Below, piece after piece: positions 45,190-54,703 of a stretch of DNA of 64,000 nucleotides. A program made the position numbers and the translations under genes. The stretch comes from Eubacteriales bacterium (GTDB lineage Bacteria; Bacillota; Clostridia; Peptostreptococcales; Anaerovoracaceae), in contig JAQYMQ010000004.1 in NCBI GenBank assembly GCA_028872475.1, positions 1 to 64,000 on the forward strand, in the 5' to 3' direction. The first letter of the stretch is position 1. Every line of letters begins with the position of its first letter. The notes under the pieces are model-generated. The model saw only the letters and a program-made list of their open reading frames with translations. It did not search any database and was not told the origin of the DNA.

Positions 45190-46990
45190 ACCATTCTCTC
45201 TCAACATTTGAAATCAATGGGGATAATTTAGTATAAACTTGTTTATGATAATCATTCAGCCACTGTATTTCTTCTTTATCTAGCATTTCAATAACGATAG
45301 GTCTTTTATCAATAGGACACATAGTCAAGTTTTCAAATTGATAAAATACACCGTCATTTGTAGACTTATAATCTACTACGCATACCAGATTTTCAATTCT
45401 GATTCCATAATTATTTTCAACATAATAACCTGGCTCATTAGACATTATATATCCCTTTTCCAAAACAGTATTAGAAGATTCTCTTGTTGTCGGTGGATCT
45501 TCATGAACATTAAGAGCAAATCCTACACCATGTCCAGTGCCATGCTTGTAATCTTTACCTTCTTGCCACATTACATTTCTAGCTAACATATCTATTTTTG
45601 AACTGAATGTAGGATATAAAAATTTTGCTATACTAAAAGCTATATGAGCTTTAAGAACTAATGTGTAATTCTCTTTTTGTTCTCTTGTTAACTCGCCAAT
45701 AGCTATTGTTCTAGTAATATCGGTAGTTCCATCTTCATATTGAGCACCTGAATCTATCAACAACAGATTGTCTTTTTCTATTGGCATTGCAATTTCCTTT
45801 TCAGGTTTATAATGCACAATCGCTCCGTTTGCTCCATATCCTGCAATGGTATCAAAAGATGGACTTAAAATTTTATCACCTTGAGACCTAAAATACCATA
45901 AAATATCAGCTATATCAGCTTCATCTATTTTTTCATATCTAGGATATTTGCTCTCTAAAAACTCATCATCTAAACTTTTAGCTTGTTCATTCATGTGATT
46001 ATAAAGCCAAGATAAAAACCTGACCATTGCAACACCGTCTCTAATATGAACATCCCTCATACGATCAACTTCAGTAGCATTTTTCTTTGCTTTTAGTGGG
46101 GCAATAATACTTGAACCTACGACTATATCATTTTTTTGATTGAGAATATTGTATTGCAATACATTAACTTTAGAATTATCTAAATAAATCTTATGCTCAC
46201 AAATATTCTCCAAATCATAGTTGATATTCTCATAGCACTTAATTTCAAAGCCTGTGCGCTTAATATACTCAACAACTTCCTCACTTAGCGCTTGTTCAGA
46301 TAGCCAAATATATTTGAAAACATTGCTAATATAGGCATAACTCATAAATACCTGATTCATATCCACATCACTCCCCCTTAGGTTAAGTAACCACGCAATG
46401 TCATCTAGACTAGAAATAAAGTAACCAGTTGCTCCAACTTTCTCAATATCTTTTATTACCCTGTCTATTTTTGAATTAGCACTTTCCCCTGTAATGTCAT
46501 CAGGCAAAATTCTCAATTTATTGAAAATAGGATTAGGTCTTTCACGCCAAATCACATCTAACAGGTCTTCACCTATCATAAAAATAGGATTGATATCTTT
46601 TAATTTGTTCTTCAAGTTATCAAAATTTGATTTTGAAATTGTTCTGCCATCAAAAGAAATCTTTGCTCCTACACAAAGATTTTCATTCAGCCATTCCTCT
46701 AATGTAGGACAACCGTCAGTTGCAAGCTTCATCATTTCAAAAGGAGTTTCTTCTAATTGATTACTAGCTTGTAAAAAGTATCTTCCATCAGTCCAAACAA
46801 AGGCTTTATCTCGTGTAACTAGTGCTACGCCAGCAGATCCACTAAAGCCAGATATATACTCTCTACCCTTCCAATATTCAGAAACATATTCACTTTGATG
46901 AGCATCTTCACTGAAAATAATTACAGCATCTACATCTTTTTTTGCCATATATTTTCTAAGTTTAATAACTCTATTTGTAATCTCACACAT
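45164..46990 (-). CDS. pepP: Xaa-Pro aminopeptidase (M24B family)
   Basis: A 608-residue aminopeptidase P of the long type, with two creatinase-like N-terminal domains (about residues 1-300), the pita-bread catalytic domain (about 310-540) and a C-terminal extension. Metal ligands are visible in DSGAQYEDGTTDITRT, HGTGHGVGFALNVHEDPP, NEPGYYVENNYG and GIRIENLVCV. It removes N-terminal residues ahead of proline. It starts 3 bp after gpmI stops; no ribosome binding site is seen, so translational coupling is likely. Confidence 0.95.
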   Translation of the reverse strand: MCEITNRVIKLRKYMAKKDVDAVIIFSEDAHQSEYVSEYWKGREYISGFSGSAGVALVTRDKAFVWTDGRYFLQASNQLEETPFEMMKLATDGCPTLEEWLNENLCVGAKISFDGRTISKSNFDNLKNKLKDINPIFMIGEDLLDVIWRERPNPIFNKLRILPDDITGESANSKIDRVIKDIEKVGATGYFISSLDDIAWLLNLRGSDVDMNQVFMSYAYISNVFKYIWLSEQALSEEVVEYIKRTGFEIKCYENINYDLENICEHKIYLDNSKVNVLQYNILNQKNDIVVGSSIIAPLKAKKNATEVDRMRDVHIRDGVAMVRFLSWLYNHMNEQAKSLDDEFLESKYPRYEKIDEADIADILWYFRSQGDKILSPSFDTIAGYGANGAIVHYKPEKEIAMPIEKDNLLLIDSGAQYEDGTTDITRTIAIGELTREQKENYTLVLKAHIAFSIAKFLYPTFSSKIDMLARNVMWQEGKDYKHGTGHGVGFALNVHEDPPTTRESSNTVLEKGYIMSNEPGYYVENNYGIRIENLVCVVDYKSTNDGVFYQFENLTMCPIDKRPIVIEMLDKEEIQWLNDYHKQVYTKLSPLISNVEREWLKKATKAI

Positions 46991-46993
46991 AGT

Positions 46994-48562
46994 TTAAATA
47001 ATTAAAGACTCTCCAGTCATTTCTGCAGGTTTTTCAAATTTCATAATATCAAGAATTGTTGGTGCTACATCTGCAAGTCTTCCACCATCTCTCAAGCTAT
47101 ATTGATTATCATCAACAATTAGAACACACGGAACCCTATTAGTGGAATGAGCTGTAACAACATTATCACCATCTAGCATTACATCAGCATTACCATGGTC
47201 AGCAATCAATAAGATCTTTCCGCCACATTCAAGGATTGCGTTTGCAACCCTTTCCACACAATTATCCAACGTTTCAATAGCTTTAATTGCAGCATCCATA
47301 TCTCCTGTATGACCAACCATATCCGCATTAGCATAATTAATAACGATTGCATCATAGTTGTTAATTTCATTAATCAATCTATCAGTCAATTCATATGCAC
47401 TCATTTCCGGCTTCATATCATAAGTAGCAACCTTGGGCGATGGAATCAGAATCCTATCTTCGCCATTTGCAGGCTCTTCTACACCACCGTTAAAGAAAAA
47501 TGTAACGTGAGCATACTTTTCTGTTTCTGCAATTCTTAACTGTTTAATTCCATTTTTCACAAACACATCACCCAATGTATTTTTAATCTTTTGAGGAGCA
47601 AACGCAATATGAACATTATCCAAAGTAGCATCGTATTCAGTCATTGTTACAAAATAAAGATTGTCTATAAACTGTCTTTCGAATCCAACAAAAGCCTTAT
47701 CTGTAAATGCTCTTGTAATCTCTCTTGCCCTATCCGGTCTAAAGTTATAAAAAATAAAACTGTCACCTGATTTTACATATGCATCCTCTATGAATCTCAT
47801 CGGCTCAACAAATTCATCACTTATATCATTATCATAAGAATGTAATAAAGCTCGCTTAGCTAGACTTTGACTATCTACATCCCTTAATTCGAAATTCTCT
47901 ACATTCATATAGTTACAGTCAGCACTTTCATCAGTAGACACTAACATATCGTAAGCTTGACTAACACGTTCCCACCTATTATCTCTATCCATTGTATAAA
48001 ATCTGCCCGATAATGAAGCTATTTGACCAACTCCCTGCCTTACTAATTCTTCTTGAATTTCGTCAATATATGTCTCAGCAGATTTAGGCGGCACATCTCT
48101 ACCATCTAATATAGCGTGGATATACACTTCTTCCACATCATTTCTTTTTGCTAATTCAACCAAGGCTTTAAGGTGATCAATATGGCTATGAACTCCACCA
48201 TCAGATAATAATCCCATCAGATGAAGTCTGCCATCGTTTTTCTTAATATGTTTTATTGCATTAATAAATTCTTTATTATCAAAAAAATCTTCATCAAAAA
48301 TTGACTTACTAATCCTAGTTAATTCCTGATATACAATTCTACCAGCACCTATGTTAAGATGACCAACCTCTGAATTGCCCATCTGCCCATCTGGCAAACC
48401 TACATCACCACCACTTGCCCCAAGAGTAGTCCATGGATATTTTTTAAACATATCATCAAAAAATGGAGTTTTTGCTCTAAAAATAGCATTACACTCGTCA
48501 TCTTTCCCAATGCCAAAACCATCTAATATCATCAGCATAAACGGAGCCTTGTTCGTCTGCAT
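46994..48562 (-). CDS. gpmI: Phosphoglycerate mutase, 2,3-bisphosphoglycerate-independent
   Basis: A 522-residue Mn-dependent glycolytic enzyme that converts 3- to 2-phosphoglycerate. It has MLMILDGFG with the first metal Asp, the catalytic Ser in GQMGNSEVGHLNIGAG, HAILDGRDVPPKSA, NFRPDRARE, NYANADMVGHTGD and LLIADHGNADVM, all in the expected order. The ATG at 48562 has AAAGGAG 6 bases upstream; a TTG nine codons earlier does not. It lies away from the other glycolytic genes, after a nitrilase gene. Confidence 0.97.
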   Translation of the reverse strand: MQTNKAPFMLMILDGFGIGKDDECNAIFRAKTPFFDDMFKKYPWTTLGASGGDVGLPDGQMGNSEVGHLNIGAGRIVYQELTRISKSIFDEDFFDNKEFINAIKHIKKNDGRLHLMGLLSDGGVHSHIDHLKALVELAKRNDVEEVYIHAILDGRDVPPKSAETYIDEIQEELVRQGVGQIASLSGRFYTMDRDNRWERVSQAYDMLVSTDESADCNYMNVENFELRDVDSQSLAKRALLHSYDNDISDEFVEPMRFIEDAYVKSGDSFIFYNFRPDRAREITRAFTDKAFVGFERQFIDNLYFVTMTEYDATLDNVHIAFAPQKIKNTLGDVFVKNGIKQLRIAETEKYAHVTFFFNGGVEEPANGEDRILIPSPKVATYDMKPEMSAYELTDRLINEINNYDAIVINYANADMVGHTGDMDAAIKAIETLDNCVERVANAILECGGKILLIADHGNADVMLDGDNVVTAHSTNRVPCVLIVDDNQYSLRDGGRLADVAPTILDIMKFEKPAEMTGESLII

Positions 48563-48589
48563 AATTTCTCCTTTATCTAAAACCGTCAA

Positions 48590-49393
48590 TTACATTATTG
48601 TATTAACCGGAATTTGTGTTCTCGATTCATTAATAATATCTAAGTCAATTTCCCTATTTATCACAATCTCATCAAATTCAGCCATTTCTATTATATCACC
48701 CCAAGGATTAATAATAGTACTATGACCAAATGCCTTATATGGTGCATTTTCATCCTGAGCTGGCGCACAAGCCAAAATATATGCCTGATTATCAACGGCT
48801 CTAGCTCTCAAAAGTAACTCCCAGTGCCTTGGTCCTGTCGTCATATTAAATGCGGCAGGTATTACAAACATTCCTATATCACCATTTTTATTAAGCTCAT
48901 AAAAATCTCTTCCAAATCTTAAGTCAAAGCAAATCATAACGCCGACCTTGCCAAATTCCGTATCAACAGTGGTTAGCCTATCACCTGCAGAAAGTACATC
49001 AGACTCTTTGAACTTCATACCGCCTTTAATATCAACGTCAAATAGATGATGCTTGCGATGTTTAGCTATAATATTGCCCTCACGATCGAACACAAAGCAA
49101 GTATTGTAAACCTTATCTCCATCGAGTTCCGCAATACTGCCACCAAATAAATAAATCTTATTTTTCTTAGCGATGTCACTCATAGCTTTTAAGGTAACAC
49201 TATCTTCTAATGTGCAAACCTCTCCGTATTCTCTAAAATATTTAGTGCCATATGGACAATTCCACATTTCTGGCAACACAACAAAATCCAGATTTGACTT
49301 GCAGGCTTCATCAACCTTTTCAATCATCTTCTCGATAGTTTTTTCTTTTTCCCAAAAACCACTCATCTGTACTAGAGAAACTCTTACTTTCAT
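48590..49393 (-). CDS. Carbon-nitrogen hydrolase (nitrilase superfamily)
   Basis: A 267-residue nitrilase-superfamily amidase. The Glu-Lys-Cys triad is seen as VVLPEMWNCPY (Glu), KHRKHHLFDVD (Lys) and GVMICFDLRFG (Cys). The sequence looks like the Nit2/omega-amidase branch, which hydrolyses alpha-ketoglutaramate or alpha-ketosuccinamate, but substrate is inferred. The ATG at 49393 is 6 bases after GGAGGT. It is followed by gpmI after 27 bp. Confidence 0.92.
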   Translation of the reverse strand: MKVRVSLVQMSGFWEKEKTIEKMIEKVDEACKSNLDFVVLPEMWNCPYGTKYFREYGEVCTLEDSVTLKAMSDIAKKNKIYLFGGSIAELDGDKVYNTCFVFDREGNIIAKHRKHHLFDVDIKGGMKFKESDVLSAGDRLTTVDTEFGKVGVMICFDLRFGRDFYELNKNGDIGMFVIPAAFNMTTGPRHWELLLRARAVDNQAYILACAPAQDENAPYKAFGHSTIINPWGDIIEMAEFDEIVINREIDLDIINESRTQIPVNTIM

Positions 49394-49556
49394 CGCATTA
49401 CCTCCATACATAAACCACTCATTTATATGAATAACTGATTTTTATAAATTTATTATCATAATTACATTTTCATAGCATTATTAGAACAAAGTTATATATA
49501 ATTATTCCTTAAAATTTAAATATCGGTCTACCTGTTCAGATATTTAATAATGTCTA

Positions 49557-49733
49557 AATAAAAATGTGTCTAATTATTCTTTATTATCTAACTATATCTG
49601 AATAAAATGTGTCTAATTATTCTTTATTATCTAATTATATCTGAATAAAATATATCTAATTATTATTCTTTATTATCTAACTATATCTGAATAAAAATAC
49701 ATCTAATTATTCTTTATTGCCTAATAATATCTG
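49557..49733. repeat. Tandem repeat of 43-46 bp, four copies, overlapping the NUDIX gene 3' end
   Basis: Copies at 49557-49600, 49601-49643, 49644-49689 and 49690-49733 share AATAAAAT-type starts, TCTAATTATTCTTTATT and ATATCTG ends. The last copy contains the stop and final codons (QILLGNKE) of the NUDIX hydrolase on the minus strand. The other three read QI-stop-LDNKE-stop in the same phase. The array therefore looks like repeated duplication of the end of that gene. It fills most of the 313-bp gap before the nitrilase gene. Confidence 0.88.
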
Positions 49734-50342
49734 AATAAAGTTATATGTAATCCTACCTGTTAATCCCCAAATTGCCTTTCCTTTATAGTTATATATCGCA
49801 ACTTCCGCATTACTGCTCATCCACTTATAGTCTCTAGGTATATTAGCTTTTTCAAACGGAAATCCATCTCGATTATATTGCTTTAAATCCATAATATGAA
49901 TCTCGGGTTCATTCTCTATAAACCACCTAATCGGAACTGTAAATACTTCTTGGACTTCATCTTCATTGATATTAATATTTCTATATGCCCTCGTTGACAA
50001 TTCACCAACATAAGTGAACATAGTAAAGTTTGCCTGACTAACTAATTTATCCCCCTCAGCAATAATTATAATATCATGTTCTGATACGCCAATTTCTTCT
50101 ACTGTTTCTCTGATAGCAGCTTGCTTTGAAGTTTCTCCTTTTTCAATCGCTCCGCCCGGAAAACAAACTTCACCCGGCTGACTTGAAATTCTATTTGACC
50201 TTACCTCATATAATAAGCATAGCTCCCCATCAACTTCCACTATTGGAATCAAAACAGAAAAAAAATTATGTCGTCCTACTGTAGATAATTTTCTATTTTG
50301 AAATTTATCTCTTATATTATTAATATCTAAAATCGATGACAA
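49707..50342 (-). CDS. NUDIX hydrolase, CoA pyrophosphatase-like (NudL)
   Basis: A 211-residue NUDIX protein. The box GAIEKGETSKQAAIRETVEE, followed by IGV, is complete, and LLYEVRSNRISSQPGEVCFP just before it matches the CoA pyrophosphatase signature of the NudL/YeaB group. It would split CoA or its derivatives to 3',5'-ADP and phosphopantetheine. Translation starts at TTG with GGGAG about 9 bases upstream. Its 3' end is the source copy of the adjacent tandem repeat. Confidence 0.92.
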   Translation of the reverse strand: MSSILDINNIRDKFQNRKLSTVGRHNFFSVLIPIVEVDGELCLLYEVRSNRISSQPGEVCFPGGAIEKGETSKQAAIRETVEEIGVSEHDIIIIAEGDKLVSQANFTMFTYVGELSTRAYRNININEDEVQEVFTVPIRWFIENEPEIHIMDLKQYNRDGFPFEKANIPRDYKWMSSNAEVAIYNYKGKAIWGLTGRITYNFIQILLGNKE

Positions 50343-50450
50343 ATTTACCGTCTCCCTCTCACTTATAAATGTAAATATGTATTTATAAACACTTTATACC
50401 TACGTATACTCTATAATTCATACAATATTTTATGCCTATATATTGATAAT

Positions 50451-51434
50451 CTACTTACTACCTTTATCATACACCATCTCTGCAATTAGATATATCAAAA
50501 CTGACAATAGTCCTGCTCCAACCCAAATAATCCAACTCCTATTCCATCCATGAGTTATCAAGCTATAAATCAAGTATACAGCTGTTACAGCAACCCAATA
50601 AACTGCGAATAAAGGCTTAGTTCTTCCTCTTATATTTTTCTTTTTCAATGTATAATCGCCTTCTTGCAATAACATAGCAAAGCCGTCATTAATAACTGAT
50701 GCACTCACAATATTCTTAACTCCAAAGCCGACTATCAATAGTAATATACATACCGAAAAAAATATATAACCCTCATTTTTCTCATCAAAAATAATAGAAA
50801 CAAATAACGGCAATACTGATAATATACAACTTAAAACTCCTATTATCATCTTTGTCAAATATAATTTTTTATATTGTTCTCTTCTTTCCTTAACAATGCC
50901 AACAACACCGTATTCACATTCAAAATAATCATCTTCTAAAAATTTATATTTATCATCATCCCTGCCAATAAATATAAATAGCCCAACTGCTATAGCAATA
51001 AAAATCATTAATGTAATTAATCCAATACCTGCAACAACAGCTTCAGATGTACTAAACATTTTTAGCTCTTTCAACGCAATAAGTAACATTAATACTACAG
51101 GAGAAGTAATGCACAACATCACAGCTGTACTTACAAATTTTGATAAGGACTTTCTATAATCTAAGAATTTATTCATCTCATCAACAGTAACTTTACGAAT
51201 ATAACTCTCCTCATATTCACCAGCAACAATATCTTCTAATTCATCTTTAACAAGATAGTCCGTCGTCACTCCAAAAATCTCACTCATTTGTAAAATTCTA
51301 TCCAAACCTGGAACCGATTGACCCATTTCCCACTTTGATATAGATTGTCTTGAAACATTTAATTTTTCTGCCAATTCATCTTGAGACCAACCATTTTGTT
51401 CTCTTAGCTTTAATATTTTATCTGCTAATATCAT
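50451..51434 (-). CDS. XRE-family regulator with membrane domain
   Basis: A 327-residue protein. Residues 5-60 are an XRE helix-turn-helix (LREQNGWSQDELAEKLNVSR, SISKWEMGQSVPGLDRILQM). The rest has about six hydrophobic segments, two pairs around residues 105-155 and further ones at about 195-245 and 275-320. Membrane-bound XRE regulators of this type occur often in Firmicutes; target and signal are unknown. GGAGAGGG precedes the ATG. Confidence 0.9.
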   Translation of the reverse strand: MILADKILKLREQNGWSQDELAEKLNVSRQSISKWEMGQSVPGLDRILQMSEIFGVTTDYLVKDELEDIVAGEYEESYIRKVTVDEMNKFLDYRKSLSKFVSTAVMLCITSPVVLMLLIALKELKMFSTSEAVVAGIGLITLMIFIAIAVGLFIFIGRDDDKYKFLEDDYFECEYGVVGIVKERREQYKKLYLTKMIIGVLSCILSVLPLFVSIIFDEKNEGYIFFSVCILLLIVGFGVKNIVSASVINDGFAMLLQEGDYTLKKKNIRGRTKPLFAVYWVAVTAVYLIYSLITHGWNRSWIIWVGAGLLSVLIYLIAEMVYDKGSK

Positions 51435-51584
51435 TCTACCCTCTCCTTTATAATATACAGTTACATAAATTCAATTTAGATATTTTTACAATTAATTCTT
51501 GTAACAGCTATCTAAATAATGTGCATTTTGTAACAATATTATAAAATTTTTAACAGTTGCAATCTATCAACTCCAGTTTACAAT

Positions 51585-52655
51585 TTAGCAGCTACTGGTT
51601 GCAATTTCTCTTTTCATACGCAATTGTCCGCAAGCTCCATCTATATCCGCTCCAAGCTGTCTTCTTACTGTAGCACTTACACCCCTTGACTCCAAATAAT
51701 CAGCAATATCCTTAGCTTTTTTCCTCTCTAAACCTTGCATACCATTTTCTACAACCTGATTTAAAGGAATTAAGTTAATATGACAATTTAAACCGCGAAC
51801 ATATTTAACTAAAGCATCAATAGCTTCTTTACTATCATTTTTTCCCTTAACTAAAGTATATTCAAAAGTTATTCTTCTGTTTGTCTTTTTAATATATTGC
51901 CTGCATACATCAATAATTTTCTCTAAATTGTATTTTTTATTAATAGGCATCATCTGTGTTCTAACTTCATCAATGGCTGAATGTAAAGATATAGCCAAAT
52001 TTATCTGCGGATACTCTTCAGCAAGTTGCATTATTTTATCTACAACACCACATGTTGAAACGGTGATATTTCTAAGCCCCAAATTAATGCCATCTTTATC
52101 ATTTACAATTTCAAAGAATTTTGTAACATTATCATAATTATCAAATGGTTCACCGATACCCATTAAAACTATATGTCCAATCTTAGCCTCAATATCCTTT
52201 TGAATTGTTAAAAGCTGTCCTAAGATTTCTCCTGCACTCAAGCTACGCACTAGCCCATTTAATGTCGAAGCGCAAAACGAACAGCCCATTCTACAGCCCA
52301 CCTGCGATGAAACACAAAGTGAATAACCGTATTTATACTTCATCAATACAGCTTCTATAACATTTCCATCGCCAAGCTCCAAAAGATATTTAATAGTTTC
52401 ATCAATCTTACTAATCTTCTTTTCTAATATTTTAATATTTGAAATATAAAAACTATCCGCAAACTTTTCTCTCAACATCTTAGGAATATTATTTAATTCA
52501 TCAAAGTCCGTTATACCTTTTTGAACCCACGAAAACACCTGCTTACCTCTAAAGCGTTTTTCACCTAAATCTTCAATATACTGACAAGTTTCATTTTGAT
52601 TCAAATTTCTAAGATCAATCTTTAAATTAACTTTTTCATTGTTTTCAAAGGTCAT
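51585..52655 (-). CDS. rlmN: Dual-specificity rRNA/tRNA adenine C2 methyltransferase RlmN
   Basis: A 356-residue radical SAM methyltransferase that makes m2A2503 in 23S rRNA and m2A37 in some tRNAs. The cluster motif is CRMGCSFC (Cys121, 125, 128). GIGEPFDNYDNV, FEYTLVKGKNDS and INLIPLNQV follow. The catalytic cysteine that carries the methyl is expected at the C-terminus and is present in GADIDGACGQL. Length and order are normal. Confidence 0.97.
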   Translation of the reverse strand: MTFENNEKVNLKIDLRNLNQNETCQYIEDLGEKRFRGKQVFSWVQKGITDFDELNNIPKMLREKFADSFYISNIKILEKKISKIDETIKYLLELGDGNVIEAVLMKYKYGYSLCVSSQVGCRMGCSFCASTLNGLVRSLSAGEILGQLLTIQKDIEAKIGHIVLMGIGEPFDNYDNVTKFFEIVNDKDGINLGLRNITVSTCGVVDKIMQLAEEYPQINLAISLHSAIDEVRTQMMPINKKYNLEKIIDVCRQYIKKTNRRITFEYTLVKGKNDSKEAIDALVKYVRGLNCHINLIPLNQVVENGMQGLERKKAKDIADYLESRGVSATVRRQLGADIDGACGQLRMKREIATSSC

Positions 52656-52745
52656 AACAATACATCACCCTTACTAAATTTCCCCATATTATACAAATAG
52701 TATAAACACTAATCTTACAATAATGCCTATACTATCTACTAATTT

Positions 52746-54632
52746 TTATAAAACTTCAGCTATCTTATTCGCTGTAATAATACACTTCTCTTCACTGATA
52801 GATGCAACTGAAATCCTGATACCTTTCTTTAACGGAATAACAAACACTCCGTAACTTGCAAGCTTTTCAGCTACTTCCATAGAATTTTCACACTCTATAC
52901 ATGCAAAAAATCCTGAATTAAATGGAACCATAGGTAAGTTTAATTTCTTACATTCTTCTTCAAAAATTCTACCTCTTTTTAAAAGCATATCTCTAAATTC
53001 TGTTCTCTCTTGCTCAACAATTTTATACTTCGCACTATTGCTTGCAATATTAGCAATCATCTGTTGACCTGCTCTATTACAGTTAGACCAAGTATTTCTA
53101 GATGAATATTCACATACTCTCTTAAATTCCTCAGCAATAGCCTCTGTCTTTGCCATACACATCATTGCACCCGTTCTTGTACCATAAGCTGCATATGTTT
53201 TAGAAGCACTATATCCAATTATAGGCAATATATTTTCATTTAATCTTTCAAGTTTAGGCAAGAAATGTCTAACTTCATCTGGATCACCCGCAAAATCTAT
53301 ATACGCTATGTCAACAAATAATGCAATTGGTACCTGATCAAGCTGCTCATCATTAAGAACATCAATTAGTGCATTCCAGTCATCTTCATGCAAGCTATAT
53401 CCTGTCGGATTATGTGCAGGTGTATTCATTAAAATAACTAAACTTTCCTGCTCCTTAGCAAGCTTATATATCTTTTCAGTTAAACCGCGCAAATTAAAAT
53501 CATTATGTGCATCAAAAAGTTCAAAGGTATCTAGTTTTCTCTGCTGCTCCTCACAAAGACTCTTATACGGTCCCCAATACCAGTCACTAGTTAAAACCTT
53601 ATCTCCCACTTTAGAATAATTAGAAATCGTATTTCTGATAGCTCCTGTACCACCTGGTGTAGCAACTACCTCCAAAAATCTTTCACTATTAAAGCCTCTT
53701 AGAATTTCATTCTTTACTGTTTCTTTATATGCTGGAATACCTCCAATTGGTGCATATTCAAAATAGTCACTTGCATCAAGTGTCTTCATCTCATCTAGTA
53801 CACAATCCATAGTCGCAAGAGAACCAGAATCATCAAGTAAAACACCAATAGTTGCATTAACAACTGCATCTTTACCCTTTTCTTCTATCATTTCTTTTGC
53901 CCTTGTATTAAGTACAAAAGTAATATCCCCCTGCGGAATTTCCCTCGCATTTTGTTGTGCTAATATCATATTATCTCCCCCAAAAAATATTCTAAAATAA
54001 TTTATATTCTTTCCTCTATTATGAAACTTTGTCTCGTATTCTGTAGGCACATTACCCTTAATATAATCAGAAGAATATAAATCCCTAGTTATCTCATTTA
54101 TCCTATACCCCAAAAAATTCAATTCATCTACACTAAATTCAAATAACGGATCATTATCTGTTTTAAATTGTAAAAATCCGTTTGGAGTAATGATTTTTCT
54201 GTATTTTTGTAAAAGTCTTCTGTGAGTCAATCTTCTTTTTTCATGTTTTTTCTTAGGCCATGGATCGCTAAAATTCAAGTAAATTCCATTCAACTCATCA
54301 GGCTTAAAATAATCACAAATATCTTCCATATACTCACTAATAAACACAATATTATCAAGTTCAAGGTCTCTAGCTTTTTCCATAGCTAAGACCACTACAC
54401 TCTCCTGACCTTCTAGCGCAATATAATTATTATCAGGATTATTTTTAGCGAGCGTTGTAATAAATCCACCTTTACCACAGCCAATTTCTAAAAATAGATC
54501 AGCATTTTTCTTTCCATTTTTTTCTTCAAAAAAAGCAGTCCACTTTCCTTTTAACGCCTTTGGATTATCCAAAAATTGCCTACTAACATTATTCTTTCTT
54601 GTTTCAAGATTTTTTAATCTTCGCTGTCTCAT
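52746..54632 (-). CDS. trmB: TrmB tRNA (m7G46) methyltransferase fused to a class I aminotransferase
   Basis: One open frame of 628 residues joins two enzymes. Residues 1 to about 218 are TrmB: LEIGCGKGGFITTLA (SAM site), LNFSDPWPKKKHEKRRLTH and LQFKTDNDPLFEFS. Residues 222-628 are a complete aspartate/tyrosine-type aminotransferase: ATPGGTGAIRNT, MNTPAHNPTG, and the PLP lysine Lys478 in GYSASKTYAAYGTRTGAM. The join is abrupt, with no linker, and an ATG at 53969 has GGGGGAG 5 bases upstream. A T6G5 run sits at the join; losing one base would end TrmB at a TGA overlapping that ATG (ATGA). So it may be two coupled genes with an indel, a slippage site, or a true fusion. Confidence 0.85.
   Translation of the reverse strand: MRQRRLKNLETRKNNVSRQFLDNPKALKGKWTAFFEEKNGKKNADLFLEIGCGKGGFITTLAKNNPDNNYIALEGQESVVVLAMEKARDLELDNIVFISEYMEDICDYFKPDELNGIYLNFSDPWPKKKHEKRRLTHRRLLQKYRKIITPNGFLQFKTDNDPLFEFSVDELNFLGYRINEITRDLYSSDYIKGNVPTEYETKFHNRGKNINYFRIFFGGDNMILAQQNAREIPQGDITFVLNTRAKEMIEEKGKDAVVNATIGVLLDDSGSLATMDCVLDEMKTLDASDYFEYAPIGGIPAYKETVKNEILRGFNSERFLEVVATPGGTGAIRNTISNYSKVGDKVLTSDWYWGPYKSLCEEQQRKLDTFELFDAHNDFNLRGLTEKIYKLAKEQESLVILMNTPAHNPTGYSLHEDDWNALIDVLNDEQLDQVPIALFVDIAYIDFAGDPDEVRHFLPKLERLNENILPIIGYSASKTYAAYGTRTGAMMCMAKTEAIAEEFKRVCEYSSRNTWSNCNRAGQQMIANIASNSAKYKIVEQERTEFRDMLLKRGRIFEEECKKLNLPMVPFNSGFFACIECENSMEVAEKLASYGVFVIPLKKGIRISVASISEEKCIITANKIAEVL
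53966..53987 (-). promoter_or_regulatory. Internal ribosome binding site and homopolymer at the trmB-aminotransferase join
   Basis: Minus strand: TTTTTTGGGGGAGATAATAT followed by GA. GGGGGAG is a strong Shine-Dalgarno 5 bases before ATG 53969. The T6G5 run is prone to polymerase or ribosome slippage. The overlapping TGA is in the frame one base away. Confidence 0.75.
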
Positions 54633-54703
54633 TAACCCCTACACTCTCTACAACTAATTATCAATACTTTTATCTTACCTACATTAATATAGTTTAATGC
54701 AAA

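Noticed and set aside
49557..49733. CRISPR array
   Set aside because: The units are contiguous without unique spacers and derive from the adjacent NUDIX gene; no cas genes are present.
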